Assembly (NCBI GenBank): GCA_013334245.1
Contig: JAAXXZ010000008.1
Location: 1-50,249 of the forward strand
DNA length: 50,249 nt
Direction: 5' to 3'
From: Candidatus Moraniibacteriota bacterium
GTDB lineage: Bacteria > Patescibacteriota > Minisyncoccia > Moranbacterales > UBA1568
This document shows positions 1 through 9,329 of the stretch, in pieces. The notes beneath the pieces are model-generated. The model was not told the DNA's origin and ran no database searches. It saw only the letters and a list, made by a program, of their open reading frames with translations. Made by a program: the position numbers and the translations under genes. The stretch's first letter is position 1. Every line of letters begins with the position of its first letter.

Positions 1-72
1 CAGGTCATTATCAACTATATCAAGAACCAAGACCACAAGCGCGTGGATATCGAGAACATGAAACTGTTTTAG
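1..72 (+). CDS. C-terminal end of an unidentified protein, cut by the window edge
   Basis: An open frame enters from the left edge and ends at a TAG at 70-72, giving 23 residues ending in DIENMKLF. It is followed at once by two hairpins, so this is the true end of a gene. The fragment (YIKNQDHKR near its start) vaguely resembles the tail of IS200/REP-type tyrosine transposases, which would fit the hairpins beside it, but 23 residues cannot prove that. No function is assigned. Confidence 0.5.
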   Translation, partial: QVIINYIKNQDHKRVDIENMKLF

Positions 73-123
73 TCGGCGTTAGCCGACAAGATAGAAACCA
101 CCAGCGGATGAGCTGGTGGTTTT
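72..123 (+). terminator. Two hairpins after the partial gene; the second is a likely Rho-independent terminator
   Basis: GTCGGC-GTTA-GCCGAC (72-87) starts inside the stop codon. A second stem, AAACCACCAGC / GCTGGTGGTTT (95-105 and 112-122) with a GGATGA loop, is followed by TTT. The second looks like an intrinsic terminator. A pair of hairpins could alternatively be an IS200-like end. Confidence 0.6.
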
Positions 124-179
124 CATTGTCCGGATGCCGTCGAGTTTTCCGGACCATTCTGATTCGCGACGTGATCCTT

Positions 180-363
180 ATACCGTTTCTAAATAATACA
201 TTCCCTCTACGGATGTCTTTGTGAGCCCGTATTCGGGCAGCCTGCCCCGCGCATGCCGGGGTGGCAATCCAGGATTTATAGAGCACAGACCTGGACCGCC
301 ACGGATTTCCGAAGACGCAAATCCTCGCGGAGACAAGGGGAACTGGTTTCTTAGAAATGGTAT
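180..363. repeat. MITE-like element, copy 1 (184 bp) with 13-bp terminal inverted repeats
   Basis: The ends are ATACCGTTTCTAA (180-192) and TTAGAAATGGTAT (351-363), an imperfect inverted pair. Inside, a hairpin is built on CCGCCACGGATTT and AAATCCTCGCGG (about 296-330). The second copy at 6598-6782 shares the same ends and the same inner blocks, including CCTGGACCGCCACG and CGCGGAG. It has no coding capacity. Together the two copies define a short non-autonomous mobile element or a structured intergenic repeat; no transposase using these ends is in the window. Confidence 0.8.
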
Positions 364-404
364 TACATGGCTCGACCGGGCGCGGTCGAAAGTGGGTCAG
401 AATT

Positions 405-433
405 TTTTCATTGCGGAAATTGTATGGTATAAT
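405..433 (+). promoter_or_regulatory. Promoter with extended -10, just before the 441 start
   Basis: TTTTCA (405-410), a 17-base spacer, then TATAAT (428-433) preceded by TGG, an extended -10. Transcription should begin near 440, so the ATG at 441 would be at or next to the 5' end of the message (leaderless). Confidence 0.6.
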
Positions 434-440
434 TTTTCAT

Positions 441-728
441 ATGCTCATAAGCGACGAGGAATTCCAACAGAAGCTCGAGGCGATATTCGAAAGCGCCGAA
501 CTCCGGGAGGAGGATCGGAATTTGTGGCGTGACCGGCTCGCGGATGCCGGCGAATATATCCATAAGATGTTCATCGACGTCTTTTCGAAAGATCGCGATC
601 TGTTTCTGTTCTTCACGACCAATATGCGCAAGCGCATGGTCGCGGCCGGGGACCGGGTAAAACTCGAGGAAATAGCGGAGGAGGAGCGTGCGTATTTTTC
701 GGGACTGATAAATCGAACGGAAGAGTAG
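441..728 (+). CDS. Hypothetical protein, 95 residues, highly charged and helical
   Basis: The family is not recognised. The frame is open from 357, but the extended -10 TATAAT at 428-433 lies inside that extension, so I start at ATG 441 (MLISDEEFQQKLEAIF). The product is rich in Glu, Arg and Lys, lacks cysteine, membrane segments and signal peptide, and looks like a small helical cytoplasmic protein. It ends six bases before the next gene at 734, so the two are probably co-transcribed and may act together. Confidence 0.6.
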   Translation: MLISDEEFQQKLEAIFESAELREEDRNLWRDRLADAGEYIHKMFIDVFSKDRDLFLFFTTNMRKRMVAAGDRVKLEEIAEEERAYFSGLINRTEE

Positions 729-733
729 CGACT

Positions 734-2020
734 ATGTTCAAAGGAGCGGAACAACCTTCCCTCACCGGTGAAAAGAGCACGGGGGGCGATGACAGCAAGA
801 AATACCACGTTCTTCGGGGCGGAGTCGTCTTGGAAGAGCGAAATCCGGGTCCGGATAGCTTCGGGTCGGATACGTTGCCTCTATCTGCCGGGAGTCCAGA
901 AGGAATCCGGGGAACGTCGGCGGAGCATTCGGTCGAGGTCGGCGAGCAGGATATGGAAACACTTATTCAAGAGCTTTTCCCCGATGGTCTGGACGAGGAC
1001 GCGCGGGAGCGGGTCGTTTCATTGCTCGAAACGGCCATGCAGGAGCTCGTTCCAGAGAATCCGGCTGTCGATCCGGATGGCAAACTGGTTTTGAAGGACG
1101 AGGTCGTCGAACCCGTTCTTGTTACGAATGATAGCAGCAAGAAAACGGGGTTGGCCGAGACGCTCTTGGCGAAGATCAGGCAGCATCCGAAGGCGTATAT
1201 GTTTCTCAATGCCGTCGCTCTTTTCGGTGCCCTGAGCACGCAAAGCATGCCCGAGGCGAAGGCGGGCAACAGGGCAGAAATAAAACAGATGTATAGACAG
1301 GCGGACGACCAGTACCAGAAGGACATGGCGAATTTCTCGATCAACAACCGTCGGGATGAGCTCATGCGATATCAGAACTGGGAGCGGGACATACAGATGG
1401 AGCAGCTCAATAAACAGCGCGATGCTCGCATGTTGTCCCACGCCGCGGTACAGGGGTTCGAGCAATCCTGTAAGACGTTCAGTGGAGCCATAGACCGGAT
1501 TAAAAGTGATTATGAATTGGGGTTTCTCAAACTTTCAAGCATAACCGATCCGAAGGCCCGTAACGAAGCGAAACGGCAGCTCGATTTTGCGACTATGGAA
1601 AGGATCGTTCGGGAGGAGAATGCCTTTAAGGAATCTTCCCTGCGGGTGGAAAGAGATGTTCGGTCATCGGCGGCGGAGTTCGGGAGGGGTGAACAGCGGC
1701 GGGCGGAAGAATATATCACGCAGTACAAGGACGTGAAAACGCTCCGCATGCTGCTGCCTTCGGTGAAGTTCCGCTTGCTTCTTCAGAAAGAACTTGAGGG
1801 CATGGGGGCCAAGTTCGAGAAGAGCGTTCTTCGTAAGGAAGCGGAGGCCAGAGTAATAGCTCGCGAAAAGGAAGAGGGCTTAGGCAGTCGTGTGGAGAAA
1901 GAGAGGAAGATTCCTGCGGCACAAGAAAAAAAAAGTGGTACTGACGAGCGAAAGACGGGCGCCGAAAAGTCTCGGAATTCCCAGGATGACGCGTTCTTCC
2001 GGGCTTTGATGGGAAAGTGA
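734..2020 (+). CDS. Hypothetical protein, 428 residues, internal hydrophobic segment and long coiled-coil-like half
   Basis: No known family is recognised. The first 140 residues are acidic and low in structure. A hydrophobic stretch near residues 150-175 (FLNAVALFGALS) ends in an Ala-rich, signal-peptidase-like site (EAKAG). After it comes a long Gln, Glu, Arg and Lys-rich region (about 175-400) that looks like extended helix or coiled coil. One reading is a protein whose second half is exported or membrane-anchored through an internal signal. A GGAAGAG stretch overlapping the end of the upstream gene may serve as ribosome site. The transcript ends at a hairpin at 2041-2073 shared with the converging gene. 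Confidence 0.75.
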   Translation: MFKGAEQPSLTGEKSTGGDDSKKYHVLRGGVVLEERNPGPDSFGSDTLPLSAGSPEGIRGTSAEHSVEVGEQDMETLIQELFPDGLDEDARERVVSLLETAMQELVPENPAVDPDGKLVLKDEVVEPVLVTNDSSKKTGLAETLLAKIRQHPKAYMFLNAVALFGALSTQSMPEAKAGNRAEIKQMYRQADDQYQKDMANFSINNRRDELMRYQNWERDIQMEQLNKQRDARMLSHAAVQGFEQSCKTFSGAIDRIKSDYELGFLKLSSITDPKARNEAKRQLDFATMERIVREENAFKESSLRVERDVRSSAAEFGRGEQRRAEEYITQYKDVKTLRMLLPSVKFRLLLQKELEGMGAKFEKSVLRKEAEARVIAREKEEGLGSRVEKERKIPAAQEKKSGTDERKTGAEKSRNSQDDAFFRALMGK

Positions 2021-2040
2021 TTCGAAATATCGATATTAGA

Positions 2041-2073
2041 AAAACCGGCCCGGCTTCATACCGGACCGGTTTT
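2041..2073. terminator. Bidirectional terminator between converging genes
   Basis: AAAACCGGCCCGG (2041-2053) and CCGGACCGGTTTT (2061-2073) form a long stem with one mismatch. It has A and T runs on both sides, so it can end transcription on both strands, serving the genes at 734-2020 and 2101-3585. Confidence 0.85.
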
Positions 2074-2100
2074 GTGTCATATCGGCTTCAGATCCGCGAC

Positions 2101-3585
2101 CTACTGCCCGAATATTCCGACCGGCTCGGGGAACCTGATGAAAGAAAGGGTTGCTGAATCGCCGCTTTCGGTTTTCGAAACCGTATACAGTTCGTTTTCG
2201 GCAGGGAGCGGGATGACCTGATGGAGGATTCGGTCGGATTGTGGGATGATCGTGTCGATATTCCTGCGGTCCCGGTTATCGAGCTCGGCCATCTTCAGTT
2301 CGCTGCCGAGCGCGAAGAGAACATGCTCATAGTCCTTGGACCATTGCGCTTCCGAGAACGGGGAGGAGAATCGCGCGACCTGGAGTATTTCCCCGTCCTT
2401 TCTGGCCGGCTGGACATCCCAGTCGCGCGTAAAGGCGACGGAAATATCGTTCTTCGTGAAGAACAGGAGTTTTTTCCCGTCGTCAGAGAACTGGACACCT
2501 TCTATGTCGGAGCCGAGCGGTATGAGGGAGGGCTCGAGTTTCCCATCATCGTTCCAGAGGAAGCCCTCGCCGTGCCGGTCATACACCGCGATACGCTTCT
2601 CGTCATAGACGGTGATGTAGGGCTTCGAGAATCGCTCCGCTCCCGGGACGGGTTTGGTTATCTCGTCCGGCTTCGTATCCGCGGCCGAGCCGAACGGGAT
2701 GCTTGATACGGTGCCGGTTATGCGATCGAGAACCGCGGCGTAACGACTCGTGAGATCGTAAGCGGCGATATTCGAGGTGACGACCATGGTCCGATTGGCG
2801 GTGTTCTTTTCTTCGGGGCGGACCAGGATGAGCGAACCGTGCGAGAACACGAAAAATGTCCCGTCGTTGTCGGGGTGCCACCGCGGATTTTCGGGATCCG
2901 GAATGGGGGCGATGTCGCGGAGATTTGTCGCGGCTCCCGTCTGCCGGTCAACGATGAAGACGACCCGGTCATTGTTCGTTCGTGATCGGAGCGGGATAAG
3001 GAACGAGTCCTCGTCCTTGGACCATTCCACGTTCCGTCCGTCTTCGACATCGAATCGGTAGTCTCGGTTCGAGAATACCTGCGTGACGGAGCCGGCCTTG
3101 CGCTCAATCACGGTGAGCGTCGTTTCTCCGTCGCGCTCGTCGAGTTCCGCGAAAAATTTCCTGGTCGAGGAGGGGAACACCTTCACGATGGCCCCCTCGG
3201 AGAGGCTGGTCGTTTCGTAGGAAGACCGCGGCAGAAGGATGTTCCAGAACTCCGTCGAAATGCCGCTTTGGACGATGATCTTCTTTTCCCAGGCCTGAAA
3301 GCCGTCCGCTTCGATGCGCAACCTGTGTTCGCCTGGGGCGATGCCGGTCACATGCGTCGTCTGATTGATGTTGTGGAGCATGTCGGTCGACACCGGATCG
3401 CCGTCGAGCGATATATTCACGGCGCGCGGATTGGATTTGATCGTGACGGATCCGGTATAGATGAAGATGCCCCTGTCGAAGCTGAACCGATATCCGAACG
3501 TAAAGAAGAGTACGGAGACGGAAGTCGTCAGGAAGAGAAACAGGAATACCCAGAAGACGACGAGGTGGAGTCGGTTGAGGCTCAT
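2101..3585 (-). CDS. Membrane-anchored PEGA-domain protein with beta-propeller-like region
   Basis: Of 494 residues, an N-terminal membrane helix (about 8-30, LVVFWVFLFLFLTTSVSVLF) anchors the protein. A PEGA domain follows at about 45-120 (GSVTIKSNPRAVNISLDG, then APGEHRLRIEADGFQAWEK). The remaining 370 residues contain repeated beta-strand patterns such as ENPRWHPDNDGTFFVFSHGS, as in WD40/TolB-like propellers. PEGA proteins with this build are common in Patescibacteria and probably act on the outer face of the membrane, with unknown ligand. The frame is open to 3660, but an extended -10 on this strand (TGC then TATACT, 3614-3609) lies inside that extension, so ATG at 3585 is the better start. 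Confidence 0.8.
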   Translation of the reverse strand: MSLNRLHLVVFWVFLFLFLTTSVSVLFFTFGYRFSFDRGIFIYTGSVTIKSNPRAVNISLDGDPVSTDMLHNINQTTHVTGIAPGEHRLRIEADGFQAWEKKIIVQSGISTEFWNILLPRSSYETTSLSEGAIVKVFPSSTRKFFAELDERDGETTLTVIERKAGSVTQVFSNRDYRFDVEDGRNVEWSKDEDSFLIPLRSRTNNDRVVFIVDRQTGAATNLRDIAPIPDPENPRWHPDNDGTFFVFSHGSLILVRPEEKNTANRTMVVTSNIAAYDLTSRYAAVLDRITGTVSSIPFGSAADTKPDEITKPVPGAERFSKPYITVYDEKRIAVYDRHGEGFLWNDDGKLEPSLIPLGSDIEGVQFSDDGKKLLFFTKNDISVAFTRDWDVQPARKDGEILQVARFSSPFSEAQWSKDYEHVLFALGSELKMAELDNRDRRNIDTIIPQSDRILHQVIPLPAENELYTVSKTESGDSATLSFIRFPEPVGIFGQ

Positions 3586-3689
3586 GCGGAATCGCTTAAT
3601 TGGTCTCCAGTATAGCATACCGCCGTGTGTCCGTGGAGGGCGGTCCGTTCTTAAAGACAACCTTGGAAATGGCTTTTAAAAGGGTATTT

Positions 3690-3718
3690 TTGACGCTCAT
3701 GGTCCGCCGTGATATGAT
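3690..3718 (+). promoter_or_regulatory. Promoter of the 3739 membrane protein gene
   Basis: TTGACG (3690-3695), 17-base spacer, TATGAT (3713-3718). Expected transcription start is near 3725, leaving a leader of about 14 bases before ATG 3739. Confidence 0.75.
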
Positions 3719-3738
3719 GCCCGAAAAGAGACAAACAC

Positions 3739-4239
3739 ATGAATTCTATCATATCGCTTTTTCCGGCAACGTTTCCGCACGAGACCGCCGGCCTGGTCGT
3801 CTTCGGGGTCATATTCGTACTCGTGGGTATCGGTGTGGGGTTTCTTCTCGGCCGCAACAGGCTTGTGAATGTCGTGATGAGCGTGTATGTGGCGCTCGCG
3901 TTCACGAACGCGTCCGTCGATGTTCTGCCGAAGGACTTTCCGCTCTCCGGAGCATGGCTCTTTCTGGTTTTGCTCGTCCTCCTCACATTGGTCGACCGGT
4001 CCCTATTCGAGGTGCATGTCCCGCCGTCACCGCAGGATGTTTTCTGGCGCGTCGTGGTGACCGGAATCATGGTGACCGGTATGGTGACGAGCGTCGCCGT
4101 ATCCATGTTTCCGAAGAAAACGATCGCGGCGTTTCCTATCACGGTACCGGTTCGGTACTTCGGTACGCCGCTTGCGGAAATCCTTTGGTTGGTCATTCCG
4201 CTCGTGGTATTGCTTCTCCTGAACAAGCGCTCTAAATAA
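3739..4239 (+). CDS. Small integral membrane protein, about four helices
   Basis: 166 residues dominated by hydrophobic segments: about 17-38 (LVVFGVIFVLVGIGVGFLLG), 43-60, 72-87, 107-125 and 145-162, the last ending in KRSK. It has no catalytic motif that I recognise. Topology suggests an inner-membrane protein of unknown role; small polytopic proteins of this type are frequent beside Patescibacteria rRNA or housekeeping genes, but that says nothing firm about function. It has its own promoter and is followed by two palindromes, so it is a single-gene unit. Confidence 0.75.
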   Translation: MNSIISLFPATFPHETAGLVVFGVIFVLVGIGVGFLLGRNRLVNVVMSVYVALAFTNASVDVLPKDFPLSGAWLFLVLLVLLTLVDRSLFEVHVPPSPQDVFWRVVVTGIMVTGMVTSVAVSMFPKKTIAAFPITVPVRYFGTPLAEILWLVIPLVVLLLLNKRSK

Positions 4240-4288
4240 GGCTTTATAAAGCCAATATTTATACAGACATCCGGAACGATTTTTCCGG
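4240..4288 (+). terminator. Two short hairpins after the 3739 gene
   Basis: GGCTTTATAAAGCC (4240-4253) is a perfect palindrome followed by AATATTTA. CCGGAA (4271-4276) pairs with TTCCGG (4283-4288), followed by TT. Either may end the upstream transcript before the rRNA promoter. Confidence 0.55.
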
Positions 4289-4299
4289 TTGCCTGGCCC

Positions 4300-4328
4300 T
4301 TGACAGCTTTCGATTCGCTCCCTATACT
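4300..4328 (+). promoter_or_regulatory. Promoter of the 16S rRNA gene
   Basis: TTGACA (4300-4305), 17-base spacer, TATACT (4323-4328). The transcript leader to 4516 is about 180 bases and contains a hairpin, GGCGAAACC / GGGTTTCGCC (4458-4480), probably part of precursor processing. No gene is seen in this leader. Confidence 0.85.
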
Positions 4329-4516
4329 GGGAAAGCAGTTTAAGGAAAGAAGTCGGTGTTTCTTTTTTTTATCCCTGCGAAGAACATTCACAACCAAGTA
4401 AGTCGATCGCAATTTTTTGCGGTTGGTCCTTATATATTTCTTTGAGAAGAAATCAGTCGGTGGCGAAACCTTTTGGGTTTCGCCGGAAGCGCCAGCCTTC
4501 GGGTTGACGTTTCCAA

Positions 4517-6091
<1,575 letters not shown>

Positions 6092-6225
6092 AGGGAGTAT
6101 CGGTGTAGAGTTGTTGACCACGGTCAACTCCTCAAACCAACGGTCGATCGTTCCGATTCGTCGGAATGATAGCCTTCTCAAAAAGTACACTGGACCAACC
6201 GCAAAAGATTGTGACTTACAGACAG

Positions 6226-6243
6226 AAACGCCGAAAGGCGTTT
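6226..6243 (+). terminator. Rho-independent terminator of the 16S transcript
   Basis: AAACGCC-GAAA-GGCGTTT (6226-6243) with a GNRA tetraloop, followed by TTTGTCGTTTT. It ends the 16S transcript, which shows that the rRNA operon holds 16S only. Confidence 0.9.
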
Positions 6244-6273
6244 TTGTCGTTTTCGGGGATGTGTCTGATATTC

Positions 6274-6302
6274 TTGACGACATCTAGATATGGGTATATA
6301 TT
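6274..6302 (+). promoter_or_regulatory. Promoter of the DUF5320 gene
   Basis: TTGACG (6274-6279), 17-base spacer, TATATT (6297-6302). The leader of about 45 bases carries one of the few good Shine-Dalgarno sites in the window, GGGGTG, nine bases before ATG 6352. Confidence 0.7.
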
Positions 6303-6351
6303 CATAATATATCGACTAGGAAGTTAAATCTAGAAAGCGGGGTGAAAGAAT

Positions 6352-6579
6352 ATGCCGAATAATGACAAAACAGGACCGGCGGGAGCTGGCGCGATGACTG
6401 GTCGCAAACTCGGTCAATGCTCAGGAGGCCGGAGATCGGGTTTTGGACGCGCTCGCGAAGGTTGTTGCTGTGGACAAGGACGGAATCAGTTTGATTTGCT
6501 GTCCAAAGAGGAAAAAATCTCGGCTATCGAACAGGAAATCTCTGATTTGAAAAATGAATTGGAGGAACTTGGGAGATAG
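6352..6579 (+). CDS. DUF5320-family small protein
   Basis: 75 residues. The N-terminus MPNNDKTGPAGAGAMTGRKLG matches the typical DUF5320 opening (MPxGDxTGPxGxGPMTGRxxG), followed by a Cys/Gly/Arg-rich patch (GCCCGQG) and a C-terminal coiled coil (about 48-74). In other bacteria and archaea the family is often encoded near dinitrogenase iron-molybdenum-cofactor-like (NifX/NifB) proteins and DUF134 proteins; a DUF134 gene lies 1.4 kb downstream here. The cysteine patch suggests metal or cluster handling, but the function is unknown. It has its own promoter and a clear ribosome site. Confidence 0.8.
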   Translation: MPNNDKTGPAGAGAMTGRKLGQCSGGRRSGFGRAREGCCCGQGRNQFDLLSKEEKISAIEQEISDLKNELEELGR

Positions 6580-6597
6580 TCCTGCGTATCAGTGGTA

Positions 6598-6782
6598 ATA
6601 CCATTTCTAAAAATAACATTCCCTATGTACGTCTGGTTATATGAACGCGCATTCGGGCATTGCGATCCAGTATGTCGTTAGCGAACGACGGTGACCGGTA
6701 TCATAGACTTCGCCCTGGACCGCCACGAATTTTCTAAAGAATTTTCGCGGAGGCAGAGAGGACTGGTTTTTGGAAATGGTAT
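6598..6782. repeat. MITE-like element, copy 2 (185 bp)
   Basis: Ends ATACCATTTCTAAAA (6598-6612) and TTTTTGGAAATGGTAT (6767-6782), inverted, matching copy 1 at 180-363. Inner hairpin CCGCCACGAATTTTC / GAATTTTCGCGG (6720-6750). It also holds GTCGTTAGCGAACGACGG (6674-6691), a palindromic motif that recurs in the dispersed repeats of the 31-42 kb region. The right end creates an extended -10, TGG then TATAAT (6780-6785), pointing at the next gene. Confidence 0.8.
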
Positions 6783-6856
6783 AATTCCACTCCCTCATGG
6801 CGGACGGACGGGCGGGTGTTGTTTCTCGGTTCGGTCGTTGCTATCTTTTCAAAACA

Positions 6857-7927
6857 ATGAATCATTTCTTGGATAATATTCAAAAATACCTGTTGTGGTG
6901 GATTTTCGGCGCCGTGGCACTGGGTCTTTTAAACGTGAAGTTGTTCGGCGGCATGGGTTTTTCATCGGTCATATGCCTTCTGGCGGCAGGTATCATGATC
7001 TATCCCTCGCTGGTGCCGCTCGATTTCGAGAAACTACGGTATGTCCACAAAAATTCCGGCATAATCGGCGTGTCTCTCCTTTTGAATTTCATCGTTACCC
7101 CGCTCGTGGCGTTGCTTTTGGGACACTTCTTCTTGCGGGAGTATCCGGCGCTTTGGGTCGGTCTCATGCTTATATCGTTGTTGCCGGGTGGCGGGATGGC
7201 GACGACGTGGGCGTTGAAGTCAAGGGCCGATATGCCGACGGTGATCGGAATTATCTTTACGAATCTGATCGCGGCCGTCTTTATCGTTCCTCCGGCGCTT
7301 TCATATATCCTGAACGCGTTTTCTCAGTCCCGGTCCGCGGTCGTTTCGGACTTGGCTGCCGGTGGCTCATGCGCGGTCGGGCAGGTATCCGGCGGAGTCC
7401 TTTCATGCGCATCCGCTGGCTCGATAAGTCCGATGAAAATCATCGTCCCTATCGTGTTTATCGTGGTTGTGCCGCTCATCATGGCCTATGCGACCCAGCG
7501 GACGATCATGAAAAAAAAGGGCGGCACGTATTTTGAAAAGGTAAAGCCGTTCTTTTCGAAGTTCAGTAATTTCGGGATGGTCGTGGTGCTGTTGGTTCTT
7601 ATGTCGCTCAGGAGTAACGAGGCCGTGTTCGCCCATCCGGAGATGATCCTGGTTTCTGCCGTTCCGCTGGCATTGTTTTATCTGATCCAGTTCGCGGTCA
7701 TCATCGCGACATATAAAAGATTCTACGCGAATAAGAAGGGCCGATCTCTCGTATGGGGGAGCTATCTCCGGTATATCACGCTCGCACTCGGGTTGGTGAC
7801 CTCGCTTATCTATGCCGATCCCTCGCTTGGCGTGATCGTCGTGATCGTGATTCTGTCGTATTTCATCCAGATCCCGACCTCGTTTCTGATTGCCAGGTAC
7901 CTCGACTCGGCAAAAACGGCATTCTAA
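6857..7927 (+). CDS. BASS/ACR3-superfamily membrane transporter
   Basis: 356 residues with about ten membrane helices, fitting the bile acid:sodium symporter / arsenite exporter (ACR3) fold. The segment LISLLPGGGMATTWALKSRA in helix 4 resembles the conserved broken-helix crossover of the family. The signature cysteine motif of true ACR3 arsenite exporters is not apparent, so the substrate (organic anion or metalloid) is open. I start at ATG 6857 (MNHFLDNIQKYLLWW) because the extension to 6797 adds a charged, unrelated N-terminus. The likely promoter is the extended -10 made by the right end of the repeat at 6598-6782. It lies 19 bases before the DUF134 gene, probably one transcript. Confidence 0.8.
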   Translation: MNHFLDNIQKYLLWWIFGAVALGLLNVKLFGGMGFSSVICLLAAGIMIYPSLVPLDFEKLRYVHKNSGIIGVSLLLNFIVTPLVALLLGHFFLREYPALWVGLMLISLLPGGGMATTWALKSRADMPTVIGIIFTNLIAAVFIVPPALSYILNAFSQSRSAVVSDLAAGGSCAVGQVSGGVLSCASAGSISPMKIIVPIVFIVVVPLIMAYATQRTIMKKKGGTYFEKVKPFFSKFSNFGMVVVLLVLMSLRSNEAVFAHPEMILVSAVPLALFYLIQFAVIIATYKRFYANKKGRSLVWGSYLRYITLALGLVTSLIYADPSLGVIVVIVILSYFIQIPTSFLIARYLDSAKTAF

Positions 7928-7946
7928 TCCGATCACACGGTGACAT

Positions 7947-8285
7947 ATGGCGCGGCCACGAATTTGCAGACGGCTCCGTTTCACTCCGAAAGCGCGACAT
8001 TTCAAGCCGCAGGGCGTTCCGATGAGCGAACTTGAGGAGATTCTGTTGTCCCGCGACGAACTCGAAGCGATAAAGCTGAAGGATTTCGACGGCCTGGATC
8101 AGATCGTGGCGGCGGAAAGAATGGAGATTTCGCAGAGCACGTTCCAGCGCATCCTGACTTCGGCGAGAAAAAAGATGGCGGAAACGGTCGTAACCGGGAA
8201 AGCTCTTACGATTGAAAGCGAACAGAAGAAAGACGGGGGACATCAGGTGCGGCCGATGTCAAAGCGTGGTATGATAAACACGTAA
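7947..8285 (+). CDS. DUF134-family predicted DNA-binding protein
   Basis: 112 residues. MARPRICRRLRFTPKARHF then FKPQGVPMSELEEILLSRDE and LEAIKLKDFDGLDQ match the DUF134 family closely. A helix-turn-helix follows (about 50-75: AAERMEISQSTFQRILTSAR). The family is thought to bind DNA and often neighbours DUF5320 or NifX-like genes, as partly here. It lies 19 bases after the BASS transporter and 20 bases before the cupin gene, so it may regulate this small operon; that is inference. Confidence 0.88.
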   Translation: MARPRICRRLRFTPKARHFKPQGVPMSELEEILLSRDELEAIKLKDFDGLDQIVAAERMEISQSTFQRILTSARKKMAETVVTGKALTIESEQKKDGGHQVRPMSKRGMINT

Positions 8286-8304
8286 TAAACGAACACGATG
8301 ACCT

Positions 8305-8703
8305 ATGAAGGGATATCATGCCATGATCGAACAGGCGACCCTGGAAAATAGCGATTTCCGAAAGGTGCTGTATACAGGGAAAAACAGCCAGCTGGTCCTG
8401 ATGAGTCTCCGTCCGAAAGAGGAGATCGGCGCGGAAGTGCATCCGGAAAACGACCAGTTTTTCCGTTTCGAGAAAGGTGAGGGAAAATGCGTCATCGATG
8501 AGAACGAATACGAGCTCAGGGATGGCGTGGCGATAGTCGTCCCTGCCGGCGCGCGGCACAATATCATCAATACTTCCGAAACGGAAGACCTGAAAATGTA
8601 CACCATCTATTCGCCGCCGCACCATAAGGACGGCATCGTCAGGGCGACCAAGGAAACGGCGGAGAATAACGAGGCCGAGTTCGACGGACTGACGACGGAG
8701 TAA
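8305..8703 (+). CDS. Cupin-domain protein
   Basis: 132 residues forming a single cupin barrel. Motif 1 is visible at about 48-68 (EEIGAEVHPENDQFFRFEKG, a histidine and an acidic residue at the metal positions) and motif 2 at about 84-100 (VVPAGARHNIIN). The opening MKGYHAMIEQATLENSDFRKVLYTGK is typical of a widespread small cupin family, so ATG 8305 is kept rather than ATG 8323. Function within the family is not established (metal-dependent enzyme or ligand binder). Last gene of the 6857-8703 unit, followed by a terminator at 8731-8764. Confidence 0.85.
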   Translation: MKGYHAMIEQATLENSDFRKVLYTGKNSQLVLMSLRPKEEIGAEVHPENDQFFRFEKGEGKCVIDENEYELRDGVAIVVPAGARHNIINTSETEDLKMYTIYSPPHHKDGIVRATKETAENNEAEFDGLTTE

Positions 8704-8730
8704 CCCGTGCTTTCGGTGCGATACATGAAG

Positions 8731-8764
8731 TCCCGCTTCCGCGTAGGCGCGTGCGGGATTTTTT
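8731..8764 (+). terminator. Rho-independent terminator after the cupin gene
   Basis: TCCCGC (8731-8736) pairs with GCGGGA (8753-8758), followed by six T. It separates the cupin unit from the fur/znu unit. Confidence 0.85.
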
Positions 8765-8830
8765 GTCGACTTTCCGGCCATCGAAGGCGCGGCGAAAGAA
8801 ATCTTTTCCCGTCGCGTGACACGGGTCCAT

Positions 8831-8860
8831 TTGACAGCGGGAAGTGTCCTATCCTATACT
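8831..8860 (+). promoter_or_regulatory. Promoter of the fur-znu operon
   Basis: TTGACA (8831-8836), 18-base spacer, TATACT (8855-8860). The short leader contains ATGTTGCAACAAGAG (8871-8885), with TTGCAA as a small palindrome; it could be part of a Fur/Zur operator, but this is not provable here. Confidence 0.8.
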
Positions 8861-8886
8861 CTACGCATCAATGTTGCAACAAGAGT

Positions 8887-9306
8887 ATGACACAGGCGGA
8901 CGCGATTCTTGAAAGGATGAAACGAGACGGTTATCGGCTTACCAAGGTTCGGAAGGCCATGGTCGAGGCTTTTTCCGATGAGGGCTGCCTGCTTTCGCCT
9001 GCGGATATAAAGGCAAGAATATCCGCGTCGCGCATACATGCCGATCGGACGACGGTGTATCGGGAACTGTGTTTTCTGACGGAAAACGATATCATACGAA
9101 AGACGCGGCTTGCGAATGGTGCAGCCTATTACGAGTTGGCGTCGAATCATCATCACCACCTCATATGTACCAAATGCAGCGGCGTGCAGAAAGTCGTCAT
9201 GGGACGGCACCTGGAAGAACAGGAGAAGAGGATCTATAAGGATGAAAACTTCAAGGTCGTTTCCCATTCGTTGGAATTTTACGGCCTGTGTCGTCATTGT
9301 CTTTAA
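8887..9306 (+). CDS. Fur-family metal-responsive repressor, probably Zur
   Basis: 139 residues. The N-terminal winged helix (RLTKVRKAMVEAF and SRIHADRTTVYRELCFL) is typical of Fur proteins. The metal-binding part has HHHHLICTKC (about 93-102) and a C-terminal CRHC, the two CxxC pairs of a structural zinc site. The start follows the promoter at 8831-8860; the frame opens earlier, but that extension runs through the promoter. The gene is 24 bases ahead of a complete zinc-type ABC importer, so the likely role is zinc-dependent repression of its own operon. Manganese cannot be excluded. Confidence 0.88.
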   Translation: MTQADAILERMKRDGYRLTKVRKAMVEAFSDEGCLLSPADIKARISASRIHADRTTVYRELCFLTENDIIRKTRLANGAAYYELASNHHHHLICTKCSGVQKVVMGRHLEEQEKRIYKDENFKVVSHSLEFYGLCRHCL

Positions 9307-9329
9307 CCCGTGTTCAAACCGTGAAAACT

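Noticed and set aside
6092-6351. Search for 23S, 5S or spacer tRNA after the 16S gene
   Set aside because: Only a small hairpin, a terminator and the next promoter are found.
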